The translations under genes were made by a program, and so were the position numbers. Below, piece by piece: positions 21,325-34,214 of a stretch of 64,000 nucleotides of DNA (the stretch's first letter is position 1; every line of letters starts with the position of its first letter). Location: contig JAVHJL010000011.1 of assembly GCA_036971715.1 (NCBI GenBank), positions 1,054,001-1,118,000 of the forward strand, in the 5' to 3' direction. The notes beneath the pieces are model-generated. The model saw nothing but the letters and a program-made list of their open reading frames with translations. It was not told the origin of the DNA and did no database searches. This stretch comes from Arthrobotrys musiformis. Taxonomy: Eukaryota > Ascomycota > Orbiliomycetes > Orbiliales > Orbiliaceae.

Positions 21325-24300
21325 CGAGCGTTTTGTGATATGTGATATTGTATGTATGTACTAAGTATAACTATAGACATCAGGAATATCGGGTATATGT
21401 GGACCTGTATAGGATGGTCATATGAATCAAATGTAATGTACGAATAAGCTTGTGCGGTTTAACGTTTTATGCACGAATCCTCAGTAACTTTGCCTTGCTT
21501 TTGCCTTGCTTTGCCTGGCCTTCCTTGATTTCCTTGAGGTGACAATACTTCATGTCCATTGTCCTGTCCATTGTTATCTTCGGATTCATGTCCATGCTCC
21601 AGTTCAAGCGGTTAAAGCTGCAGTTCCGACAAGCCTGAACCATTGTGCAAGTGCACTTTCTCTGTGAGACACTGGCACGGCTTCCATACAATACGAATTA
21701 AAAGCGAGAAAAGCGAAAAGAAAAAAAAAAAAGGCTTTGAGGCGTTCGATGACCCATGTCTGTTTCCCCCCTCCCCGGGGAATGGATGCCCAAACGATCG
21801 GGATGGTTCGGGCCCCGGGGAAATCCGAATCTGACCACCCGGGGGCAGAAAAAAGCCCCAGCTGCAGGCAACCCCTTTTGTCAAAAAGACCTAGCTGGGG
21901 CGGAGGAGAATGGGCTGAGGCTGCAGCATCGCGATGAACCGGGAAATACGTGGTGCATCAGATGGCCCTTTGCAGGTAAGGCCCATAGGTTCTTCTTTTC
22001 TTCTATGGACTAGGTTGGACTTTTAGTCGAGTCTTTGCTAGCTAGTCCGGTAGCTAACCCCCCCCTGCGACGGTAACTTTTGTATCTTTTGGTCCGGTCT
22101 GATCTGATTGATTGCTCTGGTCTGGTGTTAGGATCGGGAGGTAAGTAAGTCAGTAAGGTCCTTACTGATTTGAATTTTTGTTTCCCAAGCTAGATATAGG
22201 CATCATACTAATATTACGTCTACGAATAGCATCGCATAGTATGCTATTGTCAGTTGTAATAGCGTCAGGATGCACGCTGCTGTTGATGTTGCTGCAGTCG
22301 AGAGTCAGCACACCTGGCAGTGCCCCAGTGCTCATGCATGATGCTATATCCCTGGCCAGTATACCCTCCCCTCACCCCTCCCCTCCTTGTTCGAAAAAAA
22401 ATCTACCGAGCTTCTAGAAGGACAGCGCACTGACATGTATGTACATTATGTATGGGTGTATGTATGTTCATGTAGGGTCTGGTCCGTACGTACGTACAGA
22501 CACACACAGCTCTCGAACAAAAAAAAAAGATTATTGAGGGGGTGAGGAGGAGGAGGCTCTAAATTCTCATCCGATCTTTTTTGAGTGAAGATGTCAAATT
22601 TGGTGCCAAAACGGATTCTTGAAACAATCGAAACGGTAATCCCGCCGACGAGCTCCTACGGTATCAAACGACCGAAGGGCCAAAATAACGTCTTGATACA
22701 AAAAAAACGTGGCTCGGGGGGGAAAGTGAGGAGGAGGTGTGTGCATGTCAGAAACGACCTTTTTTTTATTCTTAGCTTCATATGGTCGGTTTTCTCTTAT
22801 CTCTGGAAGTAATAATTTGCGGCAGCCAGTCGTTAGCCTGGCATGCTAACTGCTGTGCCTAGCTATCCTTCTCGAGTAGCCGTTTAGCTTCGGTTCGAGG
22901 AAAAATAAAAAAAAAAGAGAGACGAGAGGCCGAGGAAGAAGAAGAAATGTATCCCATCCAGCTACGTATGCCACATTCGATGCATTCTTCCTCGTCGTCT
23001 TTTTTTTCCCTCTCGCTCGGTCTGCATCTTCCCAACCGATTCCAACATGTTTCCGCCTGGTTGCAGCGGTCCCGTATGCATATAGGTATACACACATATC
23101 CAACCAAAGATATCCAAGTGCAAGTGCAAGCTTATTATTCATGTCCTCGCTCTTTCGTAATATGAAGGAGAGCAGGAGATTACGAGATCATGTACACCGA
23201 TGTGCAGCGTTCCGCTCAATGCCCCTCCCTCCCGACACCCCTCCCCATGCCGTATTCCAACATGTTTCTCTCCAAAACTCAAGTGTTTGTTAATTGTTGA
23301 TTGTTGCCTGTGGTCTGTGCCTGTGCCTGTGCGTCCTTTGTGCCCGTGTGCGATATCATCAAACATGGTAGTAGATATGGTGGGTGTGCGCGAAATCCCG
23401 TAGACGGCTTCGGATTGGAGTGGGATTTCACATATTCCTTGATCCTCCCTTCCCTTCCAGCTCCGAGATTTTGAGTTACGTTACCATAATATACGGCGAG
23501 GTGGCGGAAGGTATGTTCCCTTTTCCCATCCTTCCTTCCCATTATCTTCCCATTTGCGAACGAGAACAAGCGTGGTTGCAGGCGTTAGCCCTATCAAATG
23601 ACCCAACATCTGACCAAAAACCCGGTCTTTCTTCTGTGATTGAACGACCGACTCGAACACACAAGAAGAAAAAAGCTCCCTTCGCACCACAAAAGCAAAG
23701 GGTGCGGTGGCTCAAAAAAGAAAAGAAAAGGAAATAAGAAACACCGTGCCAGGGCCCAGGAACAAGGAGCATGCATCGTGGTAGTGGTGGTGGTGGACGC
23801 ACCGAAACAGGCCCAAGACAATTCTGGAAAATGGCCTGGCGGTGGGAAAAGCGAGACAGGCATGAAGTTTGAGCAGCGAAGCTAGTTGACTAGTTACCAG
23901 TTAGCAGTTTTTTCTTCTCTTTTTTCTCTTTTCCTGGGTGTGGCTTTTCTTTTTTTCCCGCCCTTGCAACCAGTCTTCCAGGCATCTCTTTCCGGGCAAT
24001 GGGCAGGAATCGTCCATACAACGTTAACAACAGTCACTTTGGGTCCATTCGGACGAGGGCCTTTCTGAGTGCGAGATCCGATATATAATTCTCACGGCCT
24101 CCCCACCATGGCCATCCCTCCTTTTTCTCGGATTCTATATAATTCTATTTTCTATTCTATTCTACTATACTAGACATCGCCATAATAATTCTCTATTAAC
24201 ATTTACAAATCTCCATTTATCTGACATTCCTCTGGATTAATATTATATTTGATCGGATCCACGCATACCCACATACACACCACCTTCTTCAACTGGAATC

Positions 24301-24444
24301 CTCTCTTACATATTATATATAACTTACACATATAAATTATATATACATATAAACATTCCCGGAGAATTGGAAGCTATATATAAGGACGTATATATATACA
24401 GTATTGAATGACTTCTTATACTGCGCTATAAAGAGACAAACCCA

Positions 24445-24481
24445 CTCGCCCTCCTCGCCCTCCTCCTCGCCCTCCTCCTCC
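24445..24481 (+). repeat. Imperfect CTCCTCGCC pyrimidine tract
   Basis: Units of CTCCTCGCC / CTCCTC repeat across 37 bp, ending 34 bp before the start codon of the DUF1445 gene. Pyrimidine tracts in this position are common in fungal leaders and often precede the transcription start. Confidence 0.7.
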
Positions 24482-24515
24482 AATCCATTATATAATACAT
24501 ATAAATACACACAAA

Positions 24516-25603
24516 ATGCCTGCTTTAATAACAAATTACTCCTCGCAACCGGAGTACTCGAGTTACGAGCTTCGACAAAAGATCCGAAGGGGCGAAATCA
24601 AGGGCTCGACATCCGGCCTCGCGCGAACAATGCAAGCAAACCTCATCGTCCTCCCATCCAGATATGCCAAAGACTTTCGAAATCTTTGCCTCCGAAACCC
24701 CGTTCCATGCCCTCTCCTCGAGTACACATCCCGTGGCGACTACACCAGCAGACTAGCTGCCGACTCCGACCTTCGAACAGATATCCCGGCCTACAATGTT
24801 TTCAGAGACGGAAAGCTGATCCACCGTCGCAAATCCGACATCATGGACGAATGGACCGACGACCACGTTGGTTTCCTGATTGGCTGCTCATACAGCTTCG
24901 AAACTGCGCTTAAGGAAGCCGGACTCGAGCCAATGTGCTCCAAGAAGAACATGGCCGTGCCCATGTATGTCACCAACATTCCACTCAACTCCGCCGGCGT
25001 TTTCTCCGGATACTACGTCGTTAGCATGCGCAGCTACAAATTGTGCGATATCCCTCGCGTGCGAGAGATCACTGGCCAATACGTCAAGCAGCACGGCGAA
25101 CCGATCGCTTGGGGCTGGGACGGAGCCGAGAAGATTGGAGTCAAGCGCAAGATCGAGCACGGGATTGTCGACTTTGGCGACTTTGTGGATATTCCTGATG
25201 ATGAAGTGCCAGTCTTCTGGGGTTGCGGTGTCACTCCACAGGTGGCGGTGCAGGAGAGCAGGCTGAAGGGTGTAGTCATGTCGCATTTGCCTGGGTATGT
25301 ATATGCATCCACCCTTTTTTTTTTTGATCCCATTACTTTATATTCAGCCTTTCCCGGTCTGTTGCTTGCCCCTAAGCTTCCATCCTGGGAGCTGCATATG
25401 CACAATCGCGAATAGACCAGGACACAATTGGTGCAAACGCAGTCACCTCGCGTTTTTCCCACCTTTTTCGCTCCTGTTGTCATAAAAAAATGTTGAAGGG
25501 ATAAAAAATTTTCACTTTGTGAACAAATCGCTAATTCGCATTTCTCTGCAGCTCGATGTTTGTCACGGATCTGGATCCTGATGATGAATCTTTCCTGTTG
25601 TAA
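24516..25603 (+). CDS. DUF1445 protein, D-glutamate cyclase-like hydro-lyase
   Basis: Exons 24516..25294 and 25552..25603 join to 276 residues. The 257-nt intron has a GTATGT donor and a TTTCTCTGCAG acceptor, and the join gives HLPG-SMFVTDLDPDDESFLL, the normal C-terminus of this family. Other features seen are the N-terminal YSSYELRQKIRRGEIKGSTSGLA, a central GFLIGCSYSFETAL, and the FWGCGVTPQVAVQESRLKGVVMSH signature that leads into HxPG. The family (UPF0317) includes mammalian DGLUCY, which turns D-glutamate into 5-oxo-D-proline. In fungi the substrate is untested. Length equals the usual 260-280. No targeting signal is obvious. The start ATG has a good A-rich context. Confidence 0.9.
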
Positions 25604-28503
25604 ACTGCAAGAAAGAACGGTCTCTCCAACGAATACCCCTTCCGGCGCTTAGGTCTTCGGAACCTCCCTTCTGATATCCCACACCTTATTCTCAATTTTT
25701 TTTTTAATCGGCAGCATCCTCCACATATTTCTTTTGCATTTTTCGGCTATAGTGATACCACCTGCACGATGATACCACCGGGCGAACTTTCCACTTTTTT
25801 TTTTTCCTAACGACCCCAACGAATCTCAGCTCAAATTCTCTTTTTGCTTTGCTGCCTGTTTTTCTTTGCTTTTTGAACGAACATGATACTCCCATAGAGT
25901 TTGATAGACTTCATTTTTCTCGCTCGTCTGTTTTTGCTGCCCAGCTTTTTTGCCCTATATCCCATTACTATCTTGCGATACTTATCACTATTATTTGCGA
26001 ACATTTGTACTAATGCTTTTAGCATACATTTTCCGGTGCGGGTTGCGATTTTTCTCTATTTTTCTTCTATTTCCTTATTTTTCTTGCATAGCTTGCTCGG
26101 GTTCGCTTTCTCTCCCCTATCATATCTAATGGTTACGCTTTCATCCTTTTTTCTTCTTCCCCCTCCCTTTCGATCTTCTGTAAATGTACGATACGTATCT
26201 CCTTTGTTCTCATTCCCCTTCATTCTTAGCGTCCGCTTTTCCCGCTATTTTTTAAACCTATCATTTGCATAGCATACACATTCTGTTTCTTTTTTTTCTG
26301 TCTGTTCTGCTTTCCCTGTTTTCGCATTGCATAGAAGGGTTGGGATATCTCTCCACAAGCTGGCTGGTCTTTTTTTGTCCTATTCTTTTTTACACACCAC
26401 CTGTACATGTATCACCACGCAAGTAAAGAAAGAGGGCCCTGTAGATCAGATCCGACGGTTTTAGTTCTAATCTAATACACACACTCAATATCAATATCAA
26501 CAATATCAAATACTACTCAATCACCTTCCTATAAATATATAATTCTCCATATTTTTCGTATCAACCACGTAGCATGCGCCCAGCTACTATGTCAGTCCTT
26601 AGTTCGATCGGAATTCCATCTGACGTCAACGGAGTAATGGCAACGTGCAACCCTGATTCACACACACACACACATGCGTCCATTATCAATTTTTTGAAGG
26701 GGGGGAGGGAAAACCTCCTTCCTTCCCTTTCTCCTGCTCCCCTCTGATCAATCGACCCCTTGGCCCCCAGGCGAGGATCATAAGAGCTTGAGCGTTATAG
26801 CTAGCTCCAACATGGCAATTAACCCTGCGAATTGGAATTCAATCGGACAATGTAAACTATCGAAAAAAAGAACATTCGAAAAACCTCAAACCGCACAAAC
26901 CCCTTTTAGCGAATGGGAGTAATTGTTCAAACCGAAGACCTGGTTGATCGCGTGGACGATTGCATTGGCAAATTCCCACATGCTTCTTCGCTCAGATGGA
27001 AAAAAGGTGTGAAAGAGTGAAAAAAAAAAAGGATAATCCATGGGAAACGGACTTTCCCCGCCCGGCCAGTTTTCTTTTTTACCCCATTCCCCCATTGGAA
27101 TCTGTCAAATGGACGGGACTTTTTTTTTCGTGTGTGGATTGTCTCAAGGTGACACCCTCGGTTTATACGTTCAATACCTCATCTGCCTTATGAAACACCA
27201 ACAATTTTTTCCCATTTGGCCCACCCGGCTAGTTTATTAGTACGTAACGTTTAAAACTAGTCGAGGAAAGGAACGTTAAACAGAGATGAAGGATAAAAAG
27301 ACCACACCACATGAGTACACAAAAAACCGCCGGTCCGCTTGAGGTGGAAACGTGCAACCCTCGTACACCTCGTAGCCTTGAGTTCCCGGAGACTAAAAAA
27401 AAAAAAGTTGTTCATCCGGTTTTTTAGGCCCCTCTGGCGCCAGCTGGCGGCGGCCGGCGGGATCAAATGGACAATCTTAATTCAAAAAACCAAGTAACAT
27501 AACAGGGGCCCAGTTCAGAAGGCACGAAAAGGTAAAAACTTCAATTCTGCACGACCTATTACTACTTTCGGCTCCGATAACCGGGTGATTGCAGCGCAAA
27601 AAAAAAAGAACAACCAGAAAAAAAATTATATCCCCGGCTCGGGGGGCCAATCTTCGAGTAAGGGAACATGGGTTTATAATTTTTCGGAGAGACTGAGACC
27701 TCTTTTTTTTGCTTTGCTTTGCAGGTTAATTTATTGGATGTGGGATGTTCTGGAATGTGATATTGGATAGATAATGAGATTTAAGGTTGTAATAGCTATT
27801 AGTAGGGAATATATTACATGAGAATAAAGCTTCAATAGGTAAAGGTGACGCATATTTTTTTCCCTATTCCCTCGCGCTGGGGGATTTTGTTTTTTTCCCT
27901 CACCTCCCCCAGTTCATAGCCAGCGACAACGTGGAAGAGTTTTTCCGAAAATGCAAAATGTTGAATGTATGGTAGCTCGAAGGGAATATAACTAGTCTGG
28001 GGGGGAATATAACCTTGAAGCATGCCGACGTATACAGTAAAGTCGAAAAGCTGCACCAATGGTTCATTCGAGCCCTAACCCTGGATTCAAGATTTTTAGG
28101 ACCAAGCATCATGAACGAATAATTTCCAAAAACAAAAAACCTCCAAGATTAAACGCTCGGCCCTATGTAGCTTGGTCCCTTTTCCGGGTTCTCCTTCCCG
28201 ACGGTTCGGGTCAGACGCAGGTATCCCCGTCATACAATGGACGATAATGCAAGAATGCAGATGGCCGTTTAGTTCGGAATTACAAGCAAGGGGGGGTAGG
28301 GGGTTTGTGACCACCAAAAAAAAAAAAAAAAAAAGTGTACAGAGAAGAATCAGGATTAAAATGAGATATCAAATTTCGAGCCAACTTCTGTGTTTTTGTT
28401 GTATTAAAGGGTCTCGAACCCGGGCCAGAATCTGAAAAAATCATGCATGCGCACGGCGCGGACGCGAACGCGCATATCACACACGCACACCCTAAGCTTA
28501 AAT
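25604..28503. other. Intergenic between two convergent genes
   Basis: The first half is T-rich 3' flank (many runs of 6-10 T). A CA microsatellite lies at 26659-26674 and an A run of about 20 at 28316-28334. No gene is seen. Confidence 0.5.
26659..26674 (+). repeat. (CA)8 microsatellite
   Basis: Eight perfect CA units in the intergenic region. Confidence 0.9.
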
Positions 28504-29871
28504 CTAACAGAGGAGGAACACTGCAGCGGCAAGGGCTGCTGCAGATGCCGTCACCATCTTCAGGTTATCTCTGAGTCCGCCTGCGGCGTTCTTCTTGGTA
28601 TCTGAAGTAGCATTCTGGGGTTCGTTTCCATTGGTCTTGGAAGACGAAATACTGGGCGGGTTGTAATCAGTCCAGGGATGAACTGCCTTTGCCAACCACC
28701 ATTCCCCGGCGGCGTGATCGATGCCGATATATGAAGTGAAACCCAGCTGGTTAATACTGATTGTTGGGTTACTGTTAAATGAATGTTCGTCGCTGTAGAG
28801 ATTGACCTCGCTCTCTTCATCGAAACTATCTGAGAAAAGATACGGTTGTGCGATGGTGAAGGAGTACTCTTTCTCTCCGTTGGAAAATGTGAAGGTCAAG
28901 TTGAACATATCCTTCGGATTCTTAGGCAAATCCTCTGTTTTGTAAACTGGTTCCTCGATACTCTTGGCGCCGGTAGTATAAAGGAATTGATTGTATACTT
29001 TGGACGGGAGGATGTTGGGGGACCGTCCGCCCAAGTCAAAGTTGGCAAGATATGACTCTCCGTTTTCCAGAAGATTTTTGTTGCCAACTTTGACACCGGT
29101 GATATTGAGCATGAACGGAGTGACCTTTTCGGATTCCGGTATGAGGGGCCCGATCGGCATGGTGAATTTCTCACCGGTGAAGTGTGATTGATTGTACCCG
29201 TCGAACTCGAGCTCGTATGTGACCCACGAATACATGGGATTACTATGCGCCGGCTTGCCATGCGTACTGTTTCCACCGGGTACATAGATCCCAACCTGCT
29301 CCTTCCCAGGGAAGAAAGTCTGGAAGAAAGTAGAGTTAGGACCTAGCCCAAGCGTACCTTGGGACCCATCTTTACCAAACAGGTTCATAACCCTCTTAAG
29401 ATCCGAGACGTCCGAGACCCCCAATTTGAATTTATCATTCCCAAGATCCGGAAAGGCGTCAAAGAAAGACACGGCGTCGGTTCCAAACATATCCTTATTG
29501 GGAGCTTTGAACGTGGAACTCTCATTGGTAGCAAATAGACCACCGTAAGTCTGCTCGCATTCGTAGTCATTGGCTTTCGGGCAGAGCTCAAGGCTCCTGA
29601 CATAAGTTTCCGAGTCGTAGAAGTGAGGAGAAACCCAGACATGCTGAGGAGGCGTGCCTACGGTGAGATGGATACCCGAACGACCTTGGCCGTATTTCCC
29701 ATATGCACTGGAGCCTCTCGAATTCAGCTTATTGCGAACCCACTCATCGGGGACCCCTCCAGGCCCGACTCCGTTGTAAGTAGCACATGGGACGACCACT
29801 GTCGCTTGGGCGGTATTAGTCGCGATGACAAGCGCTAGGGCTAAGCCTTTAAGAGTAGAGATTGTGGGCAT
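28504..29871 (-). CDS. Secreted peptidase A1-like protein lacking the first catalytic Asp
   Basis: An intronless frame of 455 codons. Signal peptide 1-23 (LALALVIATNTAQA). The pepsin-type fold is marked by LTVGTPPQHVWVSPHF (69-84), TLGLGPNSTFFQTFFPGKEQVGI (about 173-195) and YLANFDLGG (274-282). The first catalytic DTG is missing; after GTPPQ comes HVWVSPH. The second site keeps D279 as D-L-G. Proteolysis is thus unlikely. Several N-x-S/T sites and a hydrophobic C-terminal tail (VTASAAALAAAVFLLC) after a Ser/Asn-rich linker point to a GPI-anchored cell-surface protein. Its sequence parallels the gene at 15673-17190 (TFFQTFFP, VW-L/V-SP), but it lacks the poly-Asp inserts. The promoter side faces a 3 kb gene-free region. 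Confidence 0.85.
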   Translation of the reverse strand: MPTISTLKGLALALVIATNTAQATVVVPCATYNGVGPGGVPDEWVRNKLNSRGSSAYGKYGQGRSGIHLTVGTPPQHVWVSPHFYDSETYVRSLELCPKANDYECEQTYGGLFATNESSTFKAPNKDMFGTDAVSFFDAFPDLGNDKFKLGVSDVSDLKRVMNLFGKDGSQGTLGLGPNSTFFQTFFPGKEQVGIYVPGGNSTHGKPAHSNPMYSWVTYELEFDGYNQSHFTGEKFTMPIGPLIPESEKVTPFMLNITGVKVGNKNLLENGESYLANFDLGGRSPNILPSKVYNQFLYTTGAKSIEEPVYKTEDLPKNPKDMFNLTFTFSNGEKEYSFTIAQPYLFSDSFDEESEVNLYSDEHSFNSNPTISINQLGFTSYIGIDHAAGEWWLAKAVHPWTDYNPPSISSSKTNGNEPQNATSDTKKNAAGGLRDNLKMVTASAAALAAAVFLLC

Positions 29872-32800
29872 TTTGGAAAAACGAGTGTGGGGCTGGCGAT
29901 TACAGCGATGTCTGAATAATAACGGTACTATCTGGTTTTTATACCGCCGGTATTACAGGTGACTATTGATTGTAAACTTTATTTCGAAGATACTGACCTC
30001 ATTATATACATCGAATTTACTCTAGAACATCCGGAAAGTGAACCGACTTTCCTAACTAGTCGACGTCTACCTTGTATGCAGAACCGCGGCACAGCTTGTA
30101 ATTTTGTTGATGCGACCACTCAGAATCAAGACAATGATCTTTCTCCCCTGAAAACAAATAAAACATCCTAGGTAACTGGTCAAACTACCTCACGAGACCC
30201 CGGAAAGTCCGTAGTGCTTGCAGGTCGGAGTTTTATTCCCGACCTTCTAGACGACGCACCGATGAACCTCATTGGCTGAGCCGGGGTTCCAAAGGATCCG
30301 TCAACTGCCAACGTAGGAAGGTGCTGCGCGCGCGCGGCTCATTCTGTCACCGATATACTCGCAGCATAACACAATGGTGTTAGTATAACCCTACCCGTCC
30401 CATGTCAGGAACCCTGTCTCTTCGACGTTAAAATTTGTCGACTGGATAAAGCAGGTAAACTTTTTGTCTTCCAGTTGCTAGTTGACGGAATAGTGAAAGT
30501 ACAACAGACATGCCCGATCTCGTATTCCTGTATCGGCTAAAGTGTCTCAATATGGAAAAAATTTCGAAACTGCGTTAGATGCAACAGAGTGCCTTGCAAC
30601 ACTAGCTGTGGGATAAAACAGTCTACGATCCAGAATGCGTGATAAAATTTATAAAACGGGACTAGGCGTTTTGTCGCTAATTTATACGCTGACATTTATT
30701 CAGTGGTGCGGTCCATTCTAGATCTATATATATGCGTTTGACCTGCCTCAAGGACGAAGGATACTTGTTGGAATTTGGGCAGGCGTGTGTTGTGGTAGTT
30801 TTTGGTTTAGCCTGGTCAATTGATCAATTGAATTTGGATCTTGGCGTGGAAGGTGCACGGTCCAGCTGCAGCTGGCCAGCGACATGGTAATCGGGCCTGG
30901 CGTCGACATATGTTTGCTGTCATTGGGAACCGGTTTTCGACTGTTTCAAATAGTTTTGGAGTTGGTGTGTTTGAACGATGCTCGCGAGTTTTAATGTATG
31001 ATCATGAATTTGTCGGATTTCGTCGACCGAAATTTCAAAAACCAAAAGGCGTGTATTGATTCTCCAAAAGATGCATGAGGTTGATCACGGTAACATATTA
31101 ATATTCAGCTTACGAAGGCAATTTAATCTCCAATAGGATAATCAATTGAGATATAATCGTTTCCGTGTCGACGTGTCAAAAATTATCGTCAATGTACATC
31201 TCCAGCCGGTTGATAAATTAACGGCGACATCGATCCTTTCCATTGTCATGACATACGGCGCCACATACGAAGGTTGTTTCGGAAACCCTTTAATTGTGCG
31301 CGATGCATCAAATATTGCAGCACAGCCTCAGGATGCGCGAGTATCAGAATCCCGCCACCATATATCATATCACACGCTAATAAAATAGCTAGTTCAAACT
31401 AAATTTCGCAACTTTTACGTATCCCCAAAAATATTCCGACGCTATAAGATACACTAAGAACCCACAAGGGAAAAAAGCAAATGGGGAAAGGTATCGCCTT
31501 GGCACGGACCGGTTGTGGGGCCCGCTCCGTAAAACTAGGAAGCCGAAAGACCACGGTGGGATTGGGGCGTCGATTATCTACGGAGGTTTCTTTTATGGGC
31601 TGGGGTGTGGGAAGTATCGAGTTTTTAAGCTTTGGAAACTACTGCAGGATCTGGATGCGCATCGATGCATGGAGGGGCCATGTGTACAGGGCGTTAATGG
31701 TAACTATTGGCTTGCTGTGGGAAGTCTATCAGGAACGGCACTTGGGACGCGCGCCATAGCTACAGATTTATGTTGGATCGGTTTCTAGATTTGGCTGCCG
31801 CCTGGAGAGAGAGCTAAATTATTCATGTAGGGGGGATGTGATGTTTCGACTGCGTACATATGTACATGTGGTTGCGGGTGATAGCCATCCTGAATTGGAT
31901 AATGATATCAATCGTGAGGGGCAAGATTTATATAACATTCTGGACTCTTGGAGAATGTTACCATAGTAATTAAGTACTAAAAAAATATAGCTATAGCAGG
32001 TAAAAAATATGGCTTTCAGTTGTCTCGGTACGATCTCCTAAGACATGCAGACAACTTGAACATTGTGGCGTGTTTTTACGGTACTGTCTAGACTACGGTA
32101 CAAGCTCGGTAGATAGACTCCGGGGTTCAATGCACCCTTCGAATGCACTCCTTTTGCGGGTTTGTGTATACACAGCCTGAACATTCGTGTTTCAATATTC
32201 TCGTGGCTACGCCATCGCACTAGTTGGTCGGTCACAAGCGAAGGTGCAGTAGTTCGGTGCCGATACCAGAATTATTATCCTTGTTGGTTCGGGAAATATT
32301 CTCAACTTAGGCACTAATGCTCGGTATTAGACAGGACGAAGGCTTTGACCTGCGGGGTCGTGAATCCACCAGTTATATATATGATGGTGGACCGCTAACC
32401 GACTCAATTATACTACCACTTTGGAAGAGACCCCTCCGCCAAGGGATGATGTTGTGCGAAAGGGGGGTGGTTGTACTGGGGTCTGGATGCATTGCCCGAT
32501 GCCCAGGCAACATCATGCATCATGAAATTGCAGTAGGTATTTGCGGAATCGGGATAATAAATCATGCAGGAGACGCTTAGCCGCATCGCTTATCTGACCT
32601 TAGTATATATATCAAAGCTCCCCTTATCGTGTCGAGGGCACTTCGGCTGGATTTAACTTATCCTGCTTTCGTTTCCTATCTGCTATAGCTATACTAGCTA
32701 CTTAAGTCGATAGTATCTTAATCTATAGAACAGCACTTGAGGGGTACTTTTATTCTTGGACAAGCTATTATCAATAACAGCAGGCTTTTGAATTAAGTTA

Positions 32801-32926
32801 ATACGGATAAAATCCTTTATCTTGAGCTCTTTTGTTTCGAAACTTCGTCTTTAATTCCTGGGACCCCCTGTCGATCTACCGAATTTTCTTGCCCTATATC
32901 GTATTTCGAACTTCAATATACACACC
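29872..32926. other. Divergent 3 kb intergenic region
   Basis: This separates the A1-like gene (minus) from the first nuclease-like gene (plus). A 92-codon plus frame at 31481-31759 and an overlapping frame at 31513-31788 exist in G-rich sequence but show no family features. No gene is accepted. Confidence 0.45.
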
Positions 32927-34214
32927 ATGACTACCAGTCTTCCCGGACGGCCAGGCTCCGTGCAGTCTTTGGACTCTTTAAACGCTAGAATCAAGCATTT
33001 TTCCAACTGCCTCCCACTTCCTTCTACACGGATACACGTTCTGACCTGGCTTTCCAAAATCGATACCACGGATGACCAGCTTCTCGACCCTCATGAATAC
33101 GCAAACGAAGATCTATCATCCTCAAACGATGATCTTACCAGTTTATCCAACTTTAGCACACTGGAAGATGAGGAGTCGGTCTCCAGCGCTGACATGGTCC
33201 CGCCAGTGGATCTTACTCAGTGTGTGCCTTCGATCCGATTAAACGGTGACTCTACCGCATTATTACCAACTGGAACGAGCGGATTACTGAGACGTCTGAA
33301 TCCGCGACGTCTGACCCGCGGCTGTCTCCCCATATGGGATCGAGCCCGGTTAAAGGGCATGTACCCACGGGAGAGGCTGGATGATTCGTTTTTTTCGACG
33401 GAGACTACAGGGAGTATTGTCGACCATATCAACTATATCGTACGGCAGTCCATGCATAATACAATAGACCGGGTTCCAGAGAGCGGATGGTACCCGTTGG
33501 TTGCCAGGGTTTTAGAAGGTATCGGACAGGACCAAGAGGTGGAATCTCGTTTGGAAGTTCACTTGGCTTCGGATCGTCGGTTTAATACTCTACCTAAAAA
33601 TGCGCCGGATGTCGGGGTGGCCATTCATATTCAAGGGCGTAGCTTGAGAGAAGATACAGGTATTTAGGCAGCAAAATCTCTAAATTCGAGTCGCATGTGC
33701 TAATAATTTAATTCCAGCAACCCAAATCATACCTCCAAGAAACCATCTACACAGCGACCCCAAATACGTTTCTCTCAACCCCACCCGTTTCCAAACCTGC
33801 CGATATTCACCGCTTTTCGCCCTAGCAGAGGTTAAATCTGCAACCGGAGATTTACTAGAAGCCCGCAGACACGGCGCAATCGGCGCAGCCTCGACGTTAC
33901 TAAAAGCCAGGTCACTAGGCGCAGAGGACGCCATCGTCTCCTGCGTGCCATTTTTCACAGTTATCGGCAGTATTTGGTGTTTAAACCTCCTATACGAAAC
34001 CGAAGATGGTTCTTATTGCGTCGAGCCTACCCCTCTTTTCGAGGATACGAAAACATTTTTGGGAGCGCTTACTGTAGTCTGCGTGGTTAAGGAGCTGCGA
34101 GCTTACGGATGTGATGAGTGGTGGCAGAATTTCGTTGGAGGCCGTTGCGAGGGGGTCCTTGCTGATACGGCGGTTGAGAATAGGCGGTCTCGGATGCTGA
34201 GTACGTGGTCTTGA
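32927..34214 (+). CDS. PD-(D/E)XK nuclease-like protein, copy 1
   Basis: Exons 32927..33659 and 33718..34214 join to 409 residues. The 58-nt intron has a GCTAATAAT branch site and a TTCCAG acceptor. The first half is low in complexity with a short conserved patch (RGCLPIWDRARLKGMYPRE). The second half has the layout of the fungal PD-(D/E)XK nuclease-like family: a core strand (DVGVAIHI, 228-235), then SPLFALAEVKSATGD with E282-x-K284, a helix with HGAIGAASTLLKARSLGA, and a C-terminal WW motif (CDEWWQNFV). The E-x-K pair is intact, but the residue expected to be the catalytic Asp in the VDF-like strand is A232, so activity is doubtful. A paralogue lies at 40417-42066. The role of this family is unknown. 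Confidence 0.7.

Larger units (their letters stand above)
20930..24515. other. Divergent 3.6 kb intergenic region
   Basis: This separates the TPR gene (minus) from the DUF1445 gene (plus), so it should hold both promoters. It contains a CCTT microsatellite at 21297-21324, a GTAC repeat near 22485-22500, several A or T runs, and an AT-rich stretch with TATA-like motifs at 24120-24400. No frame is convincing. Confidence 0.5.

Noticed and set aside
31440..31788. Overlapping plus-strand frames in a G-rich stretch, one open for about 110 codons
   Set aside because: No family match that I recognise and no splice partners; G-rich DNA gives few stops. A translated search would be decisive.
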